From assembly GCA_021521415.1 (NCBI GenBank), contig JAIQDT010006472.1, forward strand, positions 79,255 to 143,254: 64,000 nt of DNA, in the 5' to 3' direction. Made by a program: the position numbers and the translations under genes. This document shows, piece by piece, positions 1 to 11,010 of the stretch. The DNA is from Bidens hawaiensis. Taxonomy: Eukaryota > Streptophyta > Magnoliopsida > Asterales > Asteraceae. Each line of letters begins with the position of its first letter. Position 1 is the first letter of the stretch. The notes under the pieces were generated by a model. That model ran no database searches and had not been told where the DNA came from. It saw nothing but the letters and a program-made list of their open reading frames with translations.

Positions 1-301
1 TTAGACTTCTCGTGTCCTTTCTAAACAAAAGAAAATGCGTACTTATTATCTAAGAATGCTTTGAGCATTCCTCCATCTAGAGAGAATATACGTTCCATAG
101 TGTCCCTTTATCCAAAAGATTCTCCCACATTGTGTGGGGCACATATTTGTAGGCGTGGCTCATAGCCCATAATAATATAATGCACAAATTTTGTTTGTAG
201 AGATATTTGTATCAATGGCTTTTGTCTGCTTTTAGCTAGGGTCTGATGCTTGAATGGGGTTTTAGCGTATCTTTGGGTTGTGAGAATCTTATAGTGCTAT
301 C

Positions 302-1525
302 CAAGAGGTTCTTACAAAGTTTGAGTTTCTGGTTCAATCATTTGGGATCATCTTAGTGATTTTGGGATTAAACCCAGAAATTGAAAAACCAATGTTTTTT
401 GACAAGGGATTGCGTGAGGCGATCGAGGACATTGTAGTTTGTGGAGGTCCTTTCTTTGGAGACCTCTAATGGCGACTTGCTTCCTTACCCATTAAGAATG
501 GGGGTTTGGGGTTGTATTCGGCAGTAGAGGCTTCCTCTTATGCGTTTGTGGCCTCGAGAGCCCAATCGTGGGTGCTTCAGGATCACATTTTGCGAGACAG
601 TGGTATATGTGGGATGGATTTTGATTATTCTTGTGCTCTGGCTTGTCTTCGTGATATGATTCCAAGCTTCGATTTTAACAGTTTCTCTAACAAAGAGACC
701 GCCCCCTCTAAAGCCCAGCATGCATTGGCGAGCACTCTTTTTAGTAAAATTGTTCACGACATGGAGTCACACTTTAACATGATAAGCAGACAAAAAGCCA
801 TTTTTGAGTGTCTACAAGCACCACATGCTCAAGATTTTCTTTTTGCTATCTCTATAGATGGGTTAGGCCAGCATATGTCTCCAGTGGAGTATCGTAGTAT
901 CCATAAGTATCGCCTTATGATTCCTCTATTTCCAGTTGATGAGATATGTCCTGTTTGTCGTAAAGCGTGTTTAGACTCATATGGGGAGCACGCGGTGCAC
1001 TGTAAAGAGCTCCCGGGGTTCAAGTACCGACACGATCTGGTTAGGGATGTGCTCTTTGATATATTCAGGCGAGCTGGAATTTCTGTTAAGAAAGAAGCAC
1101 CTGTGAATTTCCTGACTGACCCGTCGGAGGGAAGATCATCTCTTCGACCGGCTGACATTTTGGTGTTTGGATGGATAGGAGGGAAACACGTGTGTGTGGA
1201 TTTAACAGGGGTTTCTCCTTTGGTGGGCTTAGGGAGTAATGGTTTCGCGGTCGGTCAAGCCGCATTAAAAGCTGCTTCAGGTAAGGTGACAAAACATGAA
1301 AAGGCGTGTCTTGACAACCAACATGTATTTATTCCTTTTGCTTTTGACACTTTTGGTTTCCTCGCGCCTGAAGCTGTGGAGCTACTTACCCGTATTCAGC
1401 GGGTCATGCATAGTAATGTTATGACTCCAAGATCAGCAAATATAGTTTTTAAAAGATTGGGTTTTGCGATTCAAAAGGGGGTAGCGGCGCAGCTTGTTGC
1501 CCGCTTGCCTTCTGTTTCGATGTAA
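302..1525 (+). pseudogene. Non-LTR reverse transcriptase C-terminus with zinc-binding, endonuclease-like tail
   Basis: An open frame of 340 codons (506-1525) continues upstream in the same frame to about 302, broken by one TAA at 467-469 where the context suggests a former CAA. The first 25 residues (LPIKNGGLGLYSAVEAS region) look like the end of a non-LTR reverse transcriptase thumb. Further on come a cysteine/histidine cluster (C148, C151, C155, H162, H165, C166, counted from 506) and then RPAD (214-217) with VDLT (231-234). That order, zinc cluster then R-P-x-D and a second acidic residue, resembles the tail of LINEs with a restriction-like endonuclease (R2 type). Most plant LINEs instead use an N-terminal APE nuclease. 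The reverse transcriptase core is missing or decayed upstream. A domesticated host gene is the main alternative, since a 340-codon frame has stayed open. Function is not shown by sequence alone. Confidence 0.6.
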
Positions 1526-1579
1526 TCCAATAAACAATCCTATATTATAGAAGCAATAAAATTTTATATAAAAAAAAAA
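1526..1579 (+). other. 3' end with AATAAA signals and A-tract
   Basis: Directly after the stop codon come two AATAAA-type words (about 1530 and 1556) and an uninterrupted run of ten A (1570-1579). This is the expected 3' end of a retroposed, polyadenylated transcript and supports a LINE-type origin for the frame upstream. Confidence 0.55.
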
Positions 1580-1820
1580 TGCTTAATCTTTTTCAACCGT
1601 CGCGATATTCTTGTATCTTACTCTTAATGTATGAATGCAAATGAGGTATTCATCGTTTTTGACTGATGACTAAGGAGTAAATGTAAGAGGTAAATGAAAG
1701 AGCATTCGATGTTGTATTCATCTTCTGTTTCTTCTTTAGGGTATATATTGAAGGGAGAGGGCTTTGTCTAGCTCTTCATCAATATGACTTGTTCAGACCT
1801 GCTGATATTTGATATGATTT

Positions 1821-2033
1821 TATCCTATACAAATGCTTGCTTTCCATGACACTTTTTCTAGAGATTCGGTCCAAGACTCAGTGGAGAAAAATGTGCCTGA
1901 TTTTAACAATAAATGCTTTTAACCATGGAGTGGGTCTTTGTATCCATTTGATTGCGGGCTTGCGGATGATTGCGGGGTACCTCGTCAATAAGAAATTGGC
2001 CATATCCTATACAAATGCTTGCTTTCCATGACA
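1821..2033. repeat. 31-bp exact direct repeat flanking 151 bp
   Basis: The 31 bases at 1821-1851 recur exactly at 2003-2033 (both start TATCCTATACAAATGC). The 151 bases between hold no recognisable gene. It is either a small tandem duplication or a long target-site-like duplication around a short insert. The rest of 1580-2460 is AT-rich and I see no gene in it. Confidence 0.85.
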
Positions 2034-2469
2034 ACTTTAGATATATTGTGTTTTATTATTTATTTCTAATGAAATTTACATGATATTTTGTTTGATAGCT
2101 TTTTTTTTTCTATATGACCCGACCCGACCGAATGGTCAAAACGAACCAAAAAAATTATATGCTGATTAATGCCCTTGAACAGTCGAAACGCACCAAAAAA
2201 AAATTTATATAGCGATAGTAAACGGAAAAAAAAATTTCCGACCCCTTCACTGCACCCATTAGAAAAAAAAATTAATAATAATACAATAATCACTATTGAT
2301 ACGTGGTTTTTCAAAACCAATAAGAAATCTTCTATAATTATTTACAAACCAATAAGAATTAATCTTTAGTAATCATTTTCAAAAGCAATAACCAAATCAA
2401 TCTTGACAGTTTTTTCTTGGAACCACACTTGACCTTACACCTTCCATGCAACAACAATCATTCATGTGG

Positions 2470-2514
2470 CATGCATGGAAAGAGACCCCGTTTTGCTACG
2501 CCTACAAATAACCC
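2470..2514 (+). promoter_or_regulatory. RY motif and TATA-like box before the 110-residue gene
   Basis: CATGCATG (2470-2477) is the RY element bound by B3 factors of the ABI3/FUS3 type. CTACAAATAACC (about 2502-2513) is a plausible TATA box 80 bases before the ATG, leaving a 40-50 base leader. Both are pattern matches only. Confidence 0.4.
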
Positions 2515-2589
2515 TATCTATGCACCATCCTTTTTCTTAACTCACTAAAATTTTGTAAACTGTAAAAGCCTTTTTAACTTCATTCATCA

Positions 2590-2922
2590 ATGGCGAATTG
2601 GTTTTCAAGGCTCTACCAAGGGATTAAAAATACCGCAGGCAAAGTTACGCGTTGTATAAAACATGCCATGAATAATTGTTTTTCAAGGCTCCACAAAGGG
2701 ATTAAAAAAGTTGCAAGTAAAGTGTCACATTTTATGAAACACGCAATGGAGGTGGTTACTTCTTTTGTCCGTAGGAATCTTTATATTATCAGGGTTGTGT
2801 CTCCCATTTTCATGGTTCTTGATATGGCTTTTGTTTTATCTCCTCAGGTTGCTTTAGCCGCTCTTTTGTTATTAGGGGTTCTTGTGGTTGTGGTTGCGGT
2901 TGCGGTTGCGGTTGCCAGTTGA
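2590..2922 (+). CDS. Small protein with two basic amphipathic repeats and a hydrophobic C-terminus
   Basis: The frame encodes 110 residues. The first 52 consist of two consecutive 26-residue units (1-26 and 27-52), each starting with Met and ending KHA, with shared FSRL, GIK and KV positions; 15 of 26 residues are identical. The units are rich in Lys/Arg and look amphipathic. Residues 70-110 are strongly hydrophobic (about 73-88, then a Leu/Val/Ala run at 90-110) and would form one or two membrane segments. There is no clear N-terminal signal peptide. A TATA-like box and an RY motif lie upstream, and the ATG follows a short AT-rich leader, which favours a real gene over a chance frame. I do not recognise the family. 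It could be a membrane-active or membrane-anchored peptide precursor (inference only). Confidence 0.5.
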   Translation: MANWFSRLYQGIKNTAGKVTRCIKHAMNNCFSRLHKGIKKVASKVSHFMKHAMEVVTSFVRRNLYIIRVVSPIFMVLDMAFVLSPQVALAALLLLGVLVVVVAVAVAVAS

Positions 2923-3379
2923 GTTTATGTCTTTATGGTGATCACACTTGATAACGAATAGTCGTTTGAAACTAAGTCTCGATGAAAAAATAGCTAGTTT
3001 GCTTATTTACTATGTAATATTGTCCCTGTTTTACCTGCTGGAATTAAATGGAATTTTGTTTCTAACGTTGTTTTTACTGTTTTATATATGTATCACTTTG
3101 GAAAGGTTTTTTAATAGCTAGCTTAATGTATATGCTTACTTTTTCATATTTTCTTTAAACTGTGAATATATTAAAACCGACTCATGAAAGAACCTTGAAG
3201 CCAAAGTAAAAAAGTAACATGAAAATACAAACACAAAGAGAAGTTTATGTAATTGTTTGCTTGATAATCACCCAAAAGAATATTAACTTTGACAAGTTAC
3301 ATTTTTAACAGTTTGAATGCGTTAAACTTTAATATTTTTCAGAAAACAGTTTTTGACTTTTTCGACATGTATTAATGAA
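2923..3379. other. Intergenic, no gene seen
   Basis: AT-rich sequence downstream of the small gene. It may include that gene's 3' UTR; no clear AATAAA signal was found. No other feature is supported. Confidence 0.5.
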
Positions 3380-4665
3380 AAGACATAATAGTAAAAGACG
3401 CCCTTTATATTTGATCGTTTTTTCAATACACGTTCTTTAACAAAAGAGATGATAATAAACATCATTTATGTTTAAAAACACTATCACATTACGTCCTTTG
3501 GCCTTATCTCAGTTAACTTTTCTCGTTAAATATGATCATGTGCAATGCATGTGAGGCTATTTTTGTAAATTTACATATTTTTACTATATAATAAAACTAA
3601 AAGATTAAGTGTATATAAAAACAATTAAAAACTCTATTTTATCTCCCCTCCCTCTTTCTTCTATGTCTTCTACAAAGCACCAATACCATTGTCAATGACT
3701 TCTATCATCCAGCGTCCGGGTATCATCACCACCATCTCTACAACTAGCACCGCCTGAAAGCCACCACCATCATCTAATCCCCCTCTTTCAGACCGAAATG
3801 GACACATACAGATTTTATTCATAAATCATAACAGAAGACATGTGAATTGAGGGGCTTTAAGAGAGAGAGAGAGAGAGACGGCGAGAATGGCGGCGAACAG
3901 AAGACAACCGTCAAGATCTTTTGTTTGTGGTTGTCTGAGAAACGAACCACGACGACTCCATTTTTTTTAATGAGTGGATAGTATGATAAAATCTGGTAGC
4001 AACGTGCTGAAATACAACTATATCTAGTGAAATCCGATGGCGGCTGCTGAAATCTGGCCTCGCAACTTTAAGGAGCCATCCCAAACATATAATCTTCTTC
4101 GCCATCATAGAGTAGATCCTGATAATCCTAGTCATTGGCCAATACAACAATTATAACTATTTAGGGATAAATGATGCGGGTGTTCATTTGTGTATGCCTT
4201 GGCTGTGTTTTCAAGTGGAAGGCCCAGATTTGTGTGTCCAAACAGTAATCGAGGTTCCAAACAAGTGATGGTGGTGGTGGTTTTTTTTTCCGGAGAAATC
4301 GATAGAGCTTCAGAAGAAATAGAGATGATGGTGCTTTGTTGCTGAATAAAAAAACGTGGTGCCCGTTGATTGTGGTGGTGGTAGACAAATGGATTATAGA
4401 AGGAAGAAATAGAATTTATATTTTATTTTTAAGTACAATTTTTGTATTTTTAATTATTACATAAATGTGCAAATTTAGAAAAATACCCTCACGTGTCTTG
4501 CACATGACCAGATTTAACGAGAAAAGTTAACTGGGTTAAGGCCAAAAGACATAATGCGATAAGAGTTTTTAAACGTAAAGAATGGTTTCTGCCATTACTT
4601 TTGCTAAAGGACGTCTATTGAAAAAACGATCAAACATAAATAACGTATTTTTGCTATTCTGTCTT
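3380..4665. mobile_element. Non-autonomous DNA transposon with ~280-bp terminal inverted repeats
   Basis: The left arm (about 3380-3660) and the reverse complement of the right arm (about 4395-4665) align over nearly their whole length at an estimated 75-80% identity. Shared blocks are AAGACA at the tip, TTTGATCGTTTTTTCAATA, and TTAACTTTTCTCGTTAAAT. The interior holds a (GA)n run at 3861-3878 and no transposase. Long inverted ends with an unrelated interior suggest a Mutator-like (MULE) derivative. I could not find a convincing 9-bp target duplication, so the superfamily is uncertain. Confidence 0.75.
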
Positions 4666-4752
4666 AAGAAATTATAGGTATTATATAATATATTTTTTTG
4701 TACTGTAGTCATAACATATATTCATTTTTTTATTTATATTTTGCAATATTAT

Positions 4753-5379
4753 TGTTATAGGTCAATTTCTGTATTGGGATCCTGACCGATATCTTGATTG
4801 ATATGCTGACGACCAGGATCCTTAGCAGGTTCGGAATTCTGAGCCTTATTTTATCTAAGCTAACTAATATGATTGCAGGTTACTCTTTGGCTAACAACCT
4901 AGAATGGCTAGTAGACTCAGTCTTACTGATAACTTGAAGGACCAGTCAATTAACACATGGGAGCCAGAAGAATAATCCCACAATGGTCAAACGAGTGCAG
5001 CTCAAGTGAAGACCTAGTACATAGGCTTATTTTGGGGACATTTGTTATTTTCACTTAGTATATAATGAGGCTAAAGCATGACCTAAAAAGACAACATCTT
5101 CTCACACACTTTTACTCACACTCTCTCTAACTTAGACGCCATATTAACCAGTTCTCAATTTGTACTTCATCTTCTACCATTAATAAATTGAGGCGGGGGA
5201 TAATTTTCCCCTCTCGAGGTTTTTTCCGAAGATCCTTATGAGGATCCTAGGCTTTTCCTCGTTACATCGCTGTGTCACCCTTTAATTTTACAGTAATTGT
5301 TTACCATATTATTGAAGAACACACTACCTTACTGAACGAAATTGTTCAAGTATTGCTTCGGTAATTTTTGACCTAAACA
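4753..5379 (+). repeat. Element A 5' LTR
   Basis: It starts TGTTATAGGTC and ends GACCTAAACA, a short inverted pair. A TATA box (TATATAAT, about 5059-5066) sits inside. Three GGATCC words lie within 627 bp (4777, 4816, 5242). The start and end were fixed by alignment to the 3' copy and by the ATTAT duplication. Confidence 0.93.
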
Positions 5380-5380
5380 G

Positions 5381-5400
5381 TTCGGCGCCCACCGTGGGAC
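5381..5400 (+). other. Element A primer binding site
   Basis: CGGCGCCCACCGTGGGAC follows the LTR directly. The same word, with a single change, occurs at the matching place in elements B and C (reading GGCGCCCACCGTGGGGC on their strand), so all three use the same tRNA primer. I cannot name that tRNA with confidence. Confidence 0.75.
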
Positions 5401-5475
5401 AAGTGGTGTTTTTCATTCTCAAATCCATATTTACTTTCATTCTAAATTGTTACCTTGCAAAGCTATACTAAAAAA

Positions 5476-7310
5476 ATGGCCTCTCAATCAAAAGCTACAT
5501 CTTCATCCATGCCGTCTGTGACTTCCGGAGCCTCTTAGCCACTTACTCCTCTACCTGATGCCTAAAAGAAAATGACCAATGTCGCTATTAACATCTCAGG
5601 AGCTGGAGGGTTGAGCAACATGCCAATCTCCTAGCACAAGACCCGTCCTTATGTCTAACAATGATATTTTTGATGTTTTAATGCAGTTGAAGAACACATT
5701 GAGGCTCAAAAGAAAACCAACAACTCAGTCATGAGGTAGCTCCGGGATATCCGGGCACAAGGGAAGAAGCCGACGGAGAATCCCATTGCTGCCTAAGAAC
5801 TTGAACTTTGACGTGTCAGGATCCCAGGGAAATTGTTATGATAACTTCCTTCCCATGCAATCAACAAACAGGACGAGTGATCCTGTCCAGGCCACCAAGG
5901 CAGTTCCTACTCGGGGATTTGGTGTTATTTCAGGATCCCTAACTAGGATTCCTGATACTGGTAGTTTCAATAATTTATTATACCTATGACTAATCATGAT
6001 GCTGCACATGATCCCGGCATTAGCCCAATGATACAAAAGGAATTGCAAAAACTCAAGGAACTCATCTCTAGCGTACCTGGGATAGTCCAGTTGATTCCGG
6101 TGGTTGCTCCAAGCAGTCACAGAATCTCAAGATTCGCACCTCCCATATGTGATGCTAAGATCCCGAAGCGATTCCAAAACCCAAGAATTAAGTTGTATGA
6201 TGGAACCATGGATCCTGAAGAGCATATTGCCCAATATCGAGAAAAAATATAAGTAAACCCCATACCTCAGAATCTCAAAGAAGCCTGATTATGCAAAGGC
6301 TTTGGCTCAACCTTAATTGGAGCTGCATTGAAATGGCTCCTAAGTGTTCCTCTGTTTTCTATTAAATCTTTTGCTCATCTAGTTAATTTGTTTAATAACC
6401 AACTTTCTTGCCGTAGAAGTTTTGAAAGGTTAACTAGTGACTTGAATAAAGTAACACAGGGTAATGATGAACCCCTTAGAGATTTTGTCAAAAAATTCAG
6501 CAAGAAAGCTCTAGAGATTCCCAACCTAGATGTTGCAACGGTTGTGCAAGCTTTCAAGATGGGTCTGCAAGAAGGATACCTCTTTCTATAAGGAGCTCGT
6601 CATGAACCCTTGTAGAAATCTAGACGAAGAAAGGAACAGGGCTCTAAGGTTTATCAGGCTAGAAGAGGATAGGAAGATTCAGCGCAGGCTGGACGGTCCC
6701 AACAGCTACAACCACCGAAATAGGAAGTCGGATTCCCAATCAGCTAAACAATATCGACCTAATCCATATGCTAGACAGGGTCAATGTGGTGGATGATGAC
6801 GAGGGTGATAAATCTTATCCTAGCTTAAATGATTGTTGTTTTTCAGTTGATATTCCTGGATTAATATGTGCTATGCAGGATCTAGGTGAAAAGGCATGAT
6901 GCTCACGAAAGAACGAAAAAAGTGATGCCTGGAAGGACAAATCCAAATGGTGTTTTTTTTCATGAAGACTTCGGTCATGTGACGGAAGATTGTATTGCTC
7001 TAAGGTGGGAAATCAGTTGCCTACTTAACAAAGGTCACTTGTAGGAGTTGCTGGGAAAGAAAAATTGAAGCCGGGATCCAAACCAGGATCCCAAAAGGGC
7101 AGAATCCCCACCTCCAGGAACTCGGATTGTAAATGTTATCTCCAGAGGTTCAGACATATGCGTCACATCCAACTCAGCAACCAAAAGGAATGCCAAGATA
7201 GCTAAAGAGGAAAAGCCAGAGGGACCAACGAAGACGATGACTTTGCCCAAGGAAGCCAGTGTCTTGTTCGATGATGAAGATCAGAATAATATTCAGGATC
7301 CTCATAACGA
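5476..7310 (+). pseudogene. Element A gag (degenerate)
   Basis: The likely start is ATG 5476 (MASQSK), matching the MASQGK start of element B. Frame stops appear within the first 100 codons. The capsid-like core is at 5986-6600, with ISRFAPPICDAKIPKRF, the DPEEH motif, LCKGFGSTL, ALKWLLS and EIPNLDVAT, all shared with the B and C gag proteins. The nucleocapsid finger follows near 6950-6990 (CFFHEDFGHVTEDC, where intact relatives read CAFH). Gag forms the particle that packages element RNA. Multiple stops and frame changes (for example after REKI at 6252) make it non-functional. Confidence 0.85.
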
Positions 7311-8529
7311 TGGTTAGGTTATAACCCTTTATATTTCTAATTGTTTTGTACGCAGGATTCTTGTGGACAACGGAAGTTCGGTGAATATCATCTAATCGGA
7401 TACCTTGAAGAGGATGAATATTCCGGAATCCGAGATTGTATCAAAATCCTCAGTTTTAGTGGGATTTAGTAGAGAAGCCAAGAGTACAGTGGGAGAGATC
7501 AAGCTTCCAGTCTTTGTTTAGGGAGTAAAATCTATCCATAAGTTCTATATTATTGATGCGTTGACTTCTTTTAATGTTATCTTAGGTAGACCCTGGATCC
7601 ACGAGTTGAAAGCAGTCCTCTCAACTTATCATCAATGCATCAAAATTCCAACACCATGGGGGATCGTTAAGATTCAAGGAGATCAACAAGAAGCTAAAGA
7701 TTGTTATGCTTCCTCAATGAATTTAACTGCCAAATCAACTCAAGCATAGCAATCAAAGAACAGAACACTAGATGTCTTGGAAACAACTGAGCAAGAAGTC
7801 AAAGAAGTACAATTATATTATCAGGATTCCAATATCAAATTATGGATAGGGACTGAGATCCCCAAAGAAATCGAAAATCATTTGGTCAAGTTCTTAGAAG
7901 AAGGATCTCTACCTTTGCATGGAAACACAAGGACATGACATGTCTTTCTGAAAATATTATGACTCATAACTTGGGTTTGGACAAAAGTCTCAGGCCAATC
8001 CAACAAAAGAGAAGGAAGTTGGCCCCATAAAGAAATGCCATTATATAAGAGGAGGTTGATAGGCTGTGAAAGCTGAAATGATCAAGGAAGTCAAGTTCCA
8101 AAGATGGTTGGCTAACGTGGAGGTGGTTTGGAAGAAGAATGGTAAGTGGAGAGTTTTTGTTGATTACACAGACCTCAACAAGGCTTGCTCCAAAGATCCT
8201 TTCCCATTTCCACATATAGATTCCATGGTGGATGTGACTATTGGGCATGAGATGCTGACCTTTTTGGATGCATCTTTGGGATTCCAACAAATCCAGATAG
8301 AACCCTCAGACTAAGAAGACACGACATTCATGACTCGAACATGTATATATTGTTACACTGCCATGCCTTTTGGTTTGAAAAATGCAGGTGCAATCTATTA
8401 AAGATTGGTCAACATGATGTTCAAAGAAAAACTGGGGACATCATGGAGGTATACATCGATGATATGGTGGTAAAATCAAAAAAATCTAGGTATCACCTCC
8501 GGAATCTTGAAGAAGCCTTTGATACTTGA
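7311..8529 (+). pseudogene. Element A protease and first part of reverse transcriptase (degenerate)
   Basis: The protease centre is at about 7354-7395, reading LVDNGSSVNII; the canonical aspartic protease motif is D-S/T-G or, in these relatives, D-G-G-S. NVILGRPWIHELKAV follows, as in the B and C proteases. The reverse transcriptase block begins near 7930. It shows WRVFVDYTDLNKAC, the first catalytic region TFLDASLGFQQI and the YIDDMVV active site (about 8452-8475). Coding is cut at 8529 by solo LTR D and resumes at 9736. At least six stops interrupt the block. Confidence 0.85.
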
Positions 8530-9735
8530 TGGTTGGGTAAAAGTTAGTTGTTATTCTATATTAATTAGTTATATTTAGGTAAATAAATGAATGAACATTG
8601 GTACTTCAAGCGTTATTATGTGTTTTCAGGAACTTGGAAGTTATGGAGCTTATCGAGGATGTTTATGAGCTTGGAATGAAGATTTGGAAGTGAGAGATTG
8701 GAAGTGCACGCATCACGAGGCAATAAAGAGAAGAAAATAATAAATTCTGAAATTTTGCACCTTCGCGCGGCGCGAAGATGCAGGGCAGGCAATGCAGAAA
8801 CCAGGCCTGACTATTTTGTCCTTCGCGTGACGCGAAGATGCATGGTAGGCGACTTCGCGCAACGCGAACCGACATAAAACAGAAAAAAATTTAGGTTTTA
8901 CCATATATAAACCCATTAACCTCACCATTTGGGTTATCACGAATTCAAGAGGCAAAAAAGGTGTTCTAGGGCGACTTTCAGCCATCCCGAAGCTTCCGGT
9001 TCCATCTTTGATCATATGTTCATCAAGATAAGTGTTTTAAGCATGATGTCGATGCTCGGCTAAGTCCCGTGTTCATTCTAGGTTAGGGTTTGTGTATTTT
9101 AAACTTCTGACCAGATTCATATGCATATGCTTCATGTTTAAGAACTTGATTGAGTTATTGCTTATATCTTGTTTAATTATTGCTTGATTATTTAAACAAT
9201 TTGTGTTTTGGGATTATTAGTTAATACATAACTTGCTTGGTTTTGTTCATCAACACTTAGGGTTAGGCTCTTGTGTTATTGGACTATTGATCATCAAATA
9301 TTGTTCTTTAGTTGGTTTTCACAAAACATAAATTGGTAATTAAGTAGATCGAGTTCAATTGTGTCATCAATTCGATTAGAGTATCATTTGCCATCACAAT
9401 CAAACTACTAGGTCTATTAATTACTGCGTAATCAAGATAGGTGAATCTGGGATTAAGTTGAAAATCACATCACCCGACCCTAGAATGAATGTTTTTATTA
9501 ATAGTATTTACAAATATTTTTAAGTAATCATTTAGTTTTAATTCAATCCTTTTCTAAAAACTGCTTGACATCGTCTGTCCACCTTAGTTAATTAAATAAT
9601 TTAGTCATATTAAATTAGCACTTTCCTTGAGTTCCTGTGGGGATGACCTTACTTAGCCGTACTTATTACAGGTATTTAAGTCTTTAAATAATTGTTTTTT
9701 AGTAGACCGCGACAGCCTACGTCAAAATGGCGCCA
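8530..9735. mobile_element. Solo LTR D inside element A pol
   Basis: A 1,206-bp insert splits the reverse transcriptase between the codons for AFD and LDKYN. It starts TGG, ends CCA and is flanked by CTTGA on both sides (8525-8529 and 9736-9740), so it fits a solo LTR. A TATA-like box (CCATATATAAACC, about 8900) is present. Three palindromic words of the form TTCGCG-N-CGCGAA lie at 8761-8777, 8821-8837 and 8853-8869. The last bases read AAAATGGCGCCA; TGGCGCC is also the start of the tRNA-Asp type primer site used by Athila-like elements. No coding sequence is seen. Orientation appears to be +. Confidence 0.8.
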
Positions 9736-10458
9736 CTTGACAAATACAACATGGAGCTGAACCCATCCAAGTGTCACTTTGGAGTGGGGGCAGCCAAGTT
9801 TTTGTGATACGTGGTTACTATGAGAGGGATATAAGCAAGTCCAGAGAAGATTAAAGCCATCATAAACCTGAAAGCACCTGCCAATATAAAGGATGTTCAA
9901 AGATTAACCGGCAAGATCGCAACCCTGAATAGGTTTATCTCAAGATCCTTAAAAAGATGCAAATAATTATATGAGATCCTTAAAAAGAATAAGAAGTTTG
10001 AATGGGGACAGAAGCATGAGAAGGCGCTTGAAGACTTAAAACAATACCTTTCATCAACACCTTTACTCATGAAGCCTGAAGATGGTGAGCCGTTATTCCT
10101 CTATTTGGCGGTATCCTGAGACACAGTAAGTGTCGTACTAGCCAAGGATCACGAAGGGCAACAACATCCTATCTACTATGTAAGTAAAAGTTTACTAGAT
10201 GCTGAAACCAGGCATTCTCATTTAGAAAAATTAATTTAACTTTAGTTATGACCTTTACCAAGTTAAGACGCTATTTTGAGATACATTCTATTTTTGTTAA
10301 AACTAATTACCCTATTAAAAATGATTTGAGAAAACCAGAAATTTCTGGTAGGTTGGCTAAGTGGTCTGTTAAATTAAGTGCTTATGATCTTATCTACGAG
10401 CCTAGAACAGCAATTAAATCCCAAGCTTTAGCTAACTTTGTGGCTGATTTCAGTAATG
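9736..10458 (+). pseudogene. Element A reverse transcriptase thumb and first RNase H (degenerate)
   Basis: Coding resumes with LDKYNMELNPSKCHFGV and runs through the RT connection (ANIKDVQRLTGKIATLNRFISRS). The first, Ty3-type RNase H region follows (LFLYLAVS, HPIYYVSKSLLDA) and ends at VADFSNDI. A frame change lies near 10245. The catalytic Asp expected at the start of the RNase H block is absent (LYLAVS), as in C. The gene is cut here by element B and continues at 29053. Confidence 0.85.
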
Positions 10459-10463
10459 ATATC

Positions 10464-11010
10464 TGTTTTAGTCAAAAATCAGTTTAAGGATCAAGTAACC
10501 AAATTAGTTTGTGAGGATTGATGCTTGTATGAATAATATGAATAAAATGACAATTCTAAGAGATGAACAACGAGATTTATACAAGGAAAAGCCCTTGGTA
10601 ACTAGTATCCCGCTGGCATAAAAACCTCGGGTAGTGAAAACTATCACCACCAATTATATTAAGCTCAAAAGACTTACAAGAGATGGAATCAAGGCAGATC
10701 GTGATTACAAAGTGTTTTTGCTAAGAGTTCTAAGTGCTCAAGTGTTGTCTCTTATGTGATCTAAACAGCTCCTATATATAGTTAATTAAATAATAACTAG
10801 CCATAAAGAGCATTAATTGTCCTGGCGAGAATCTTGGAGCAGTTACTCATTGTTATAAACGAGTTGTAACTCCTTCCAACGTCTACAATATTCAATGCTT
10901 TGACCAAGTCTTTAACTATTGAGGATCCTTTATCCATAAAGGATCTTTATTCATGGAAACAGTTTCCAAGAATAGCTTATCCACAAGGATCAACAATCCT
11001 AGCCCCAACA
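10464..11010 (-). repeat. Element B 3' LTR
   Basis: The 547-bp copy carries a TATA-like TATATATA (about 10773-10780). Next to it (11011-11022) is the purine tract of element B, seen on the minus strand as TTTGGGGGCAAT. It lacks an 11-12 bp stretch present near the same point in the 5' copy. Confidence 0.92.

Noticed and set aside
3860..4390. Possible coding frames inside the 1.3-kb inverted-end element
   Set aside because: Short, on both strands, low-complexity and without any transposase motif.
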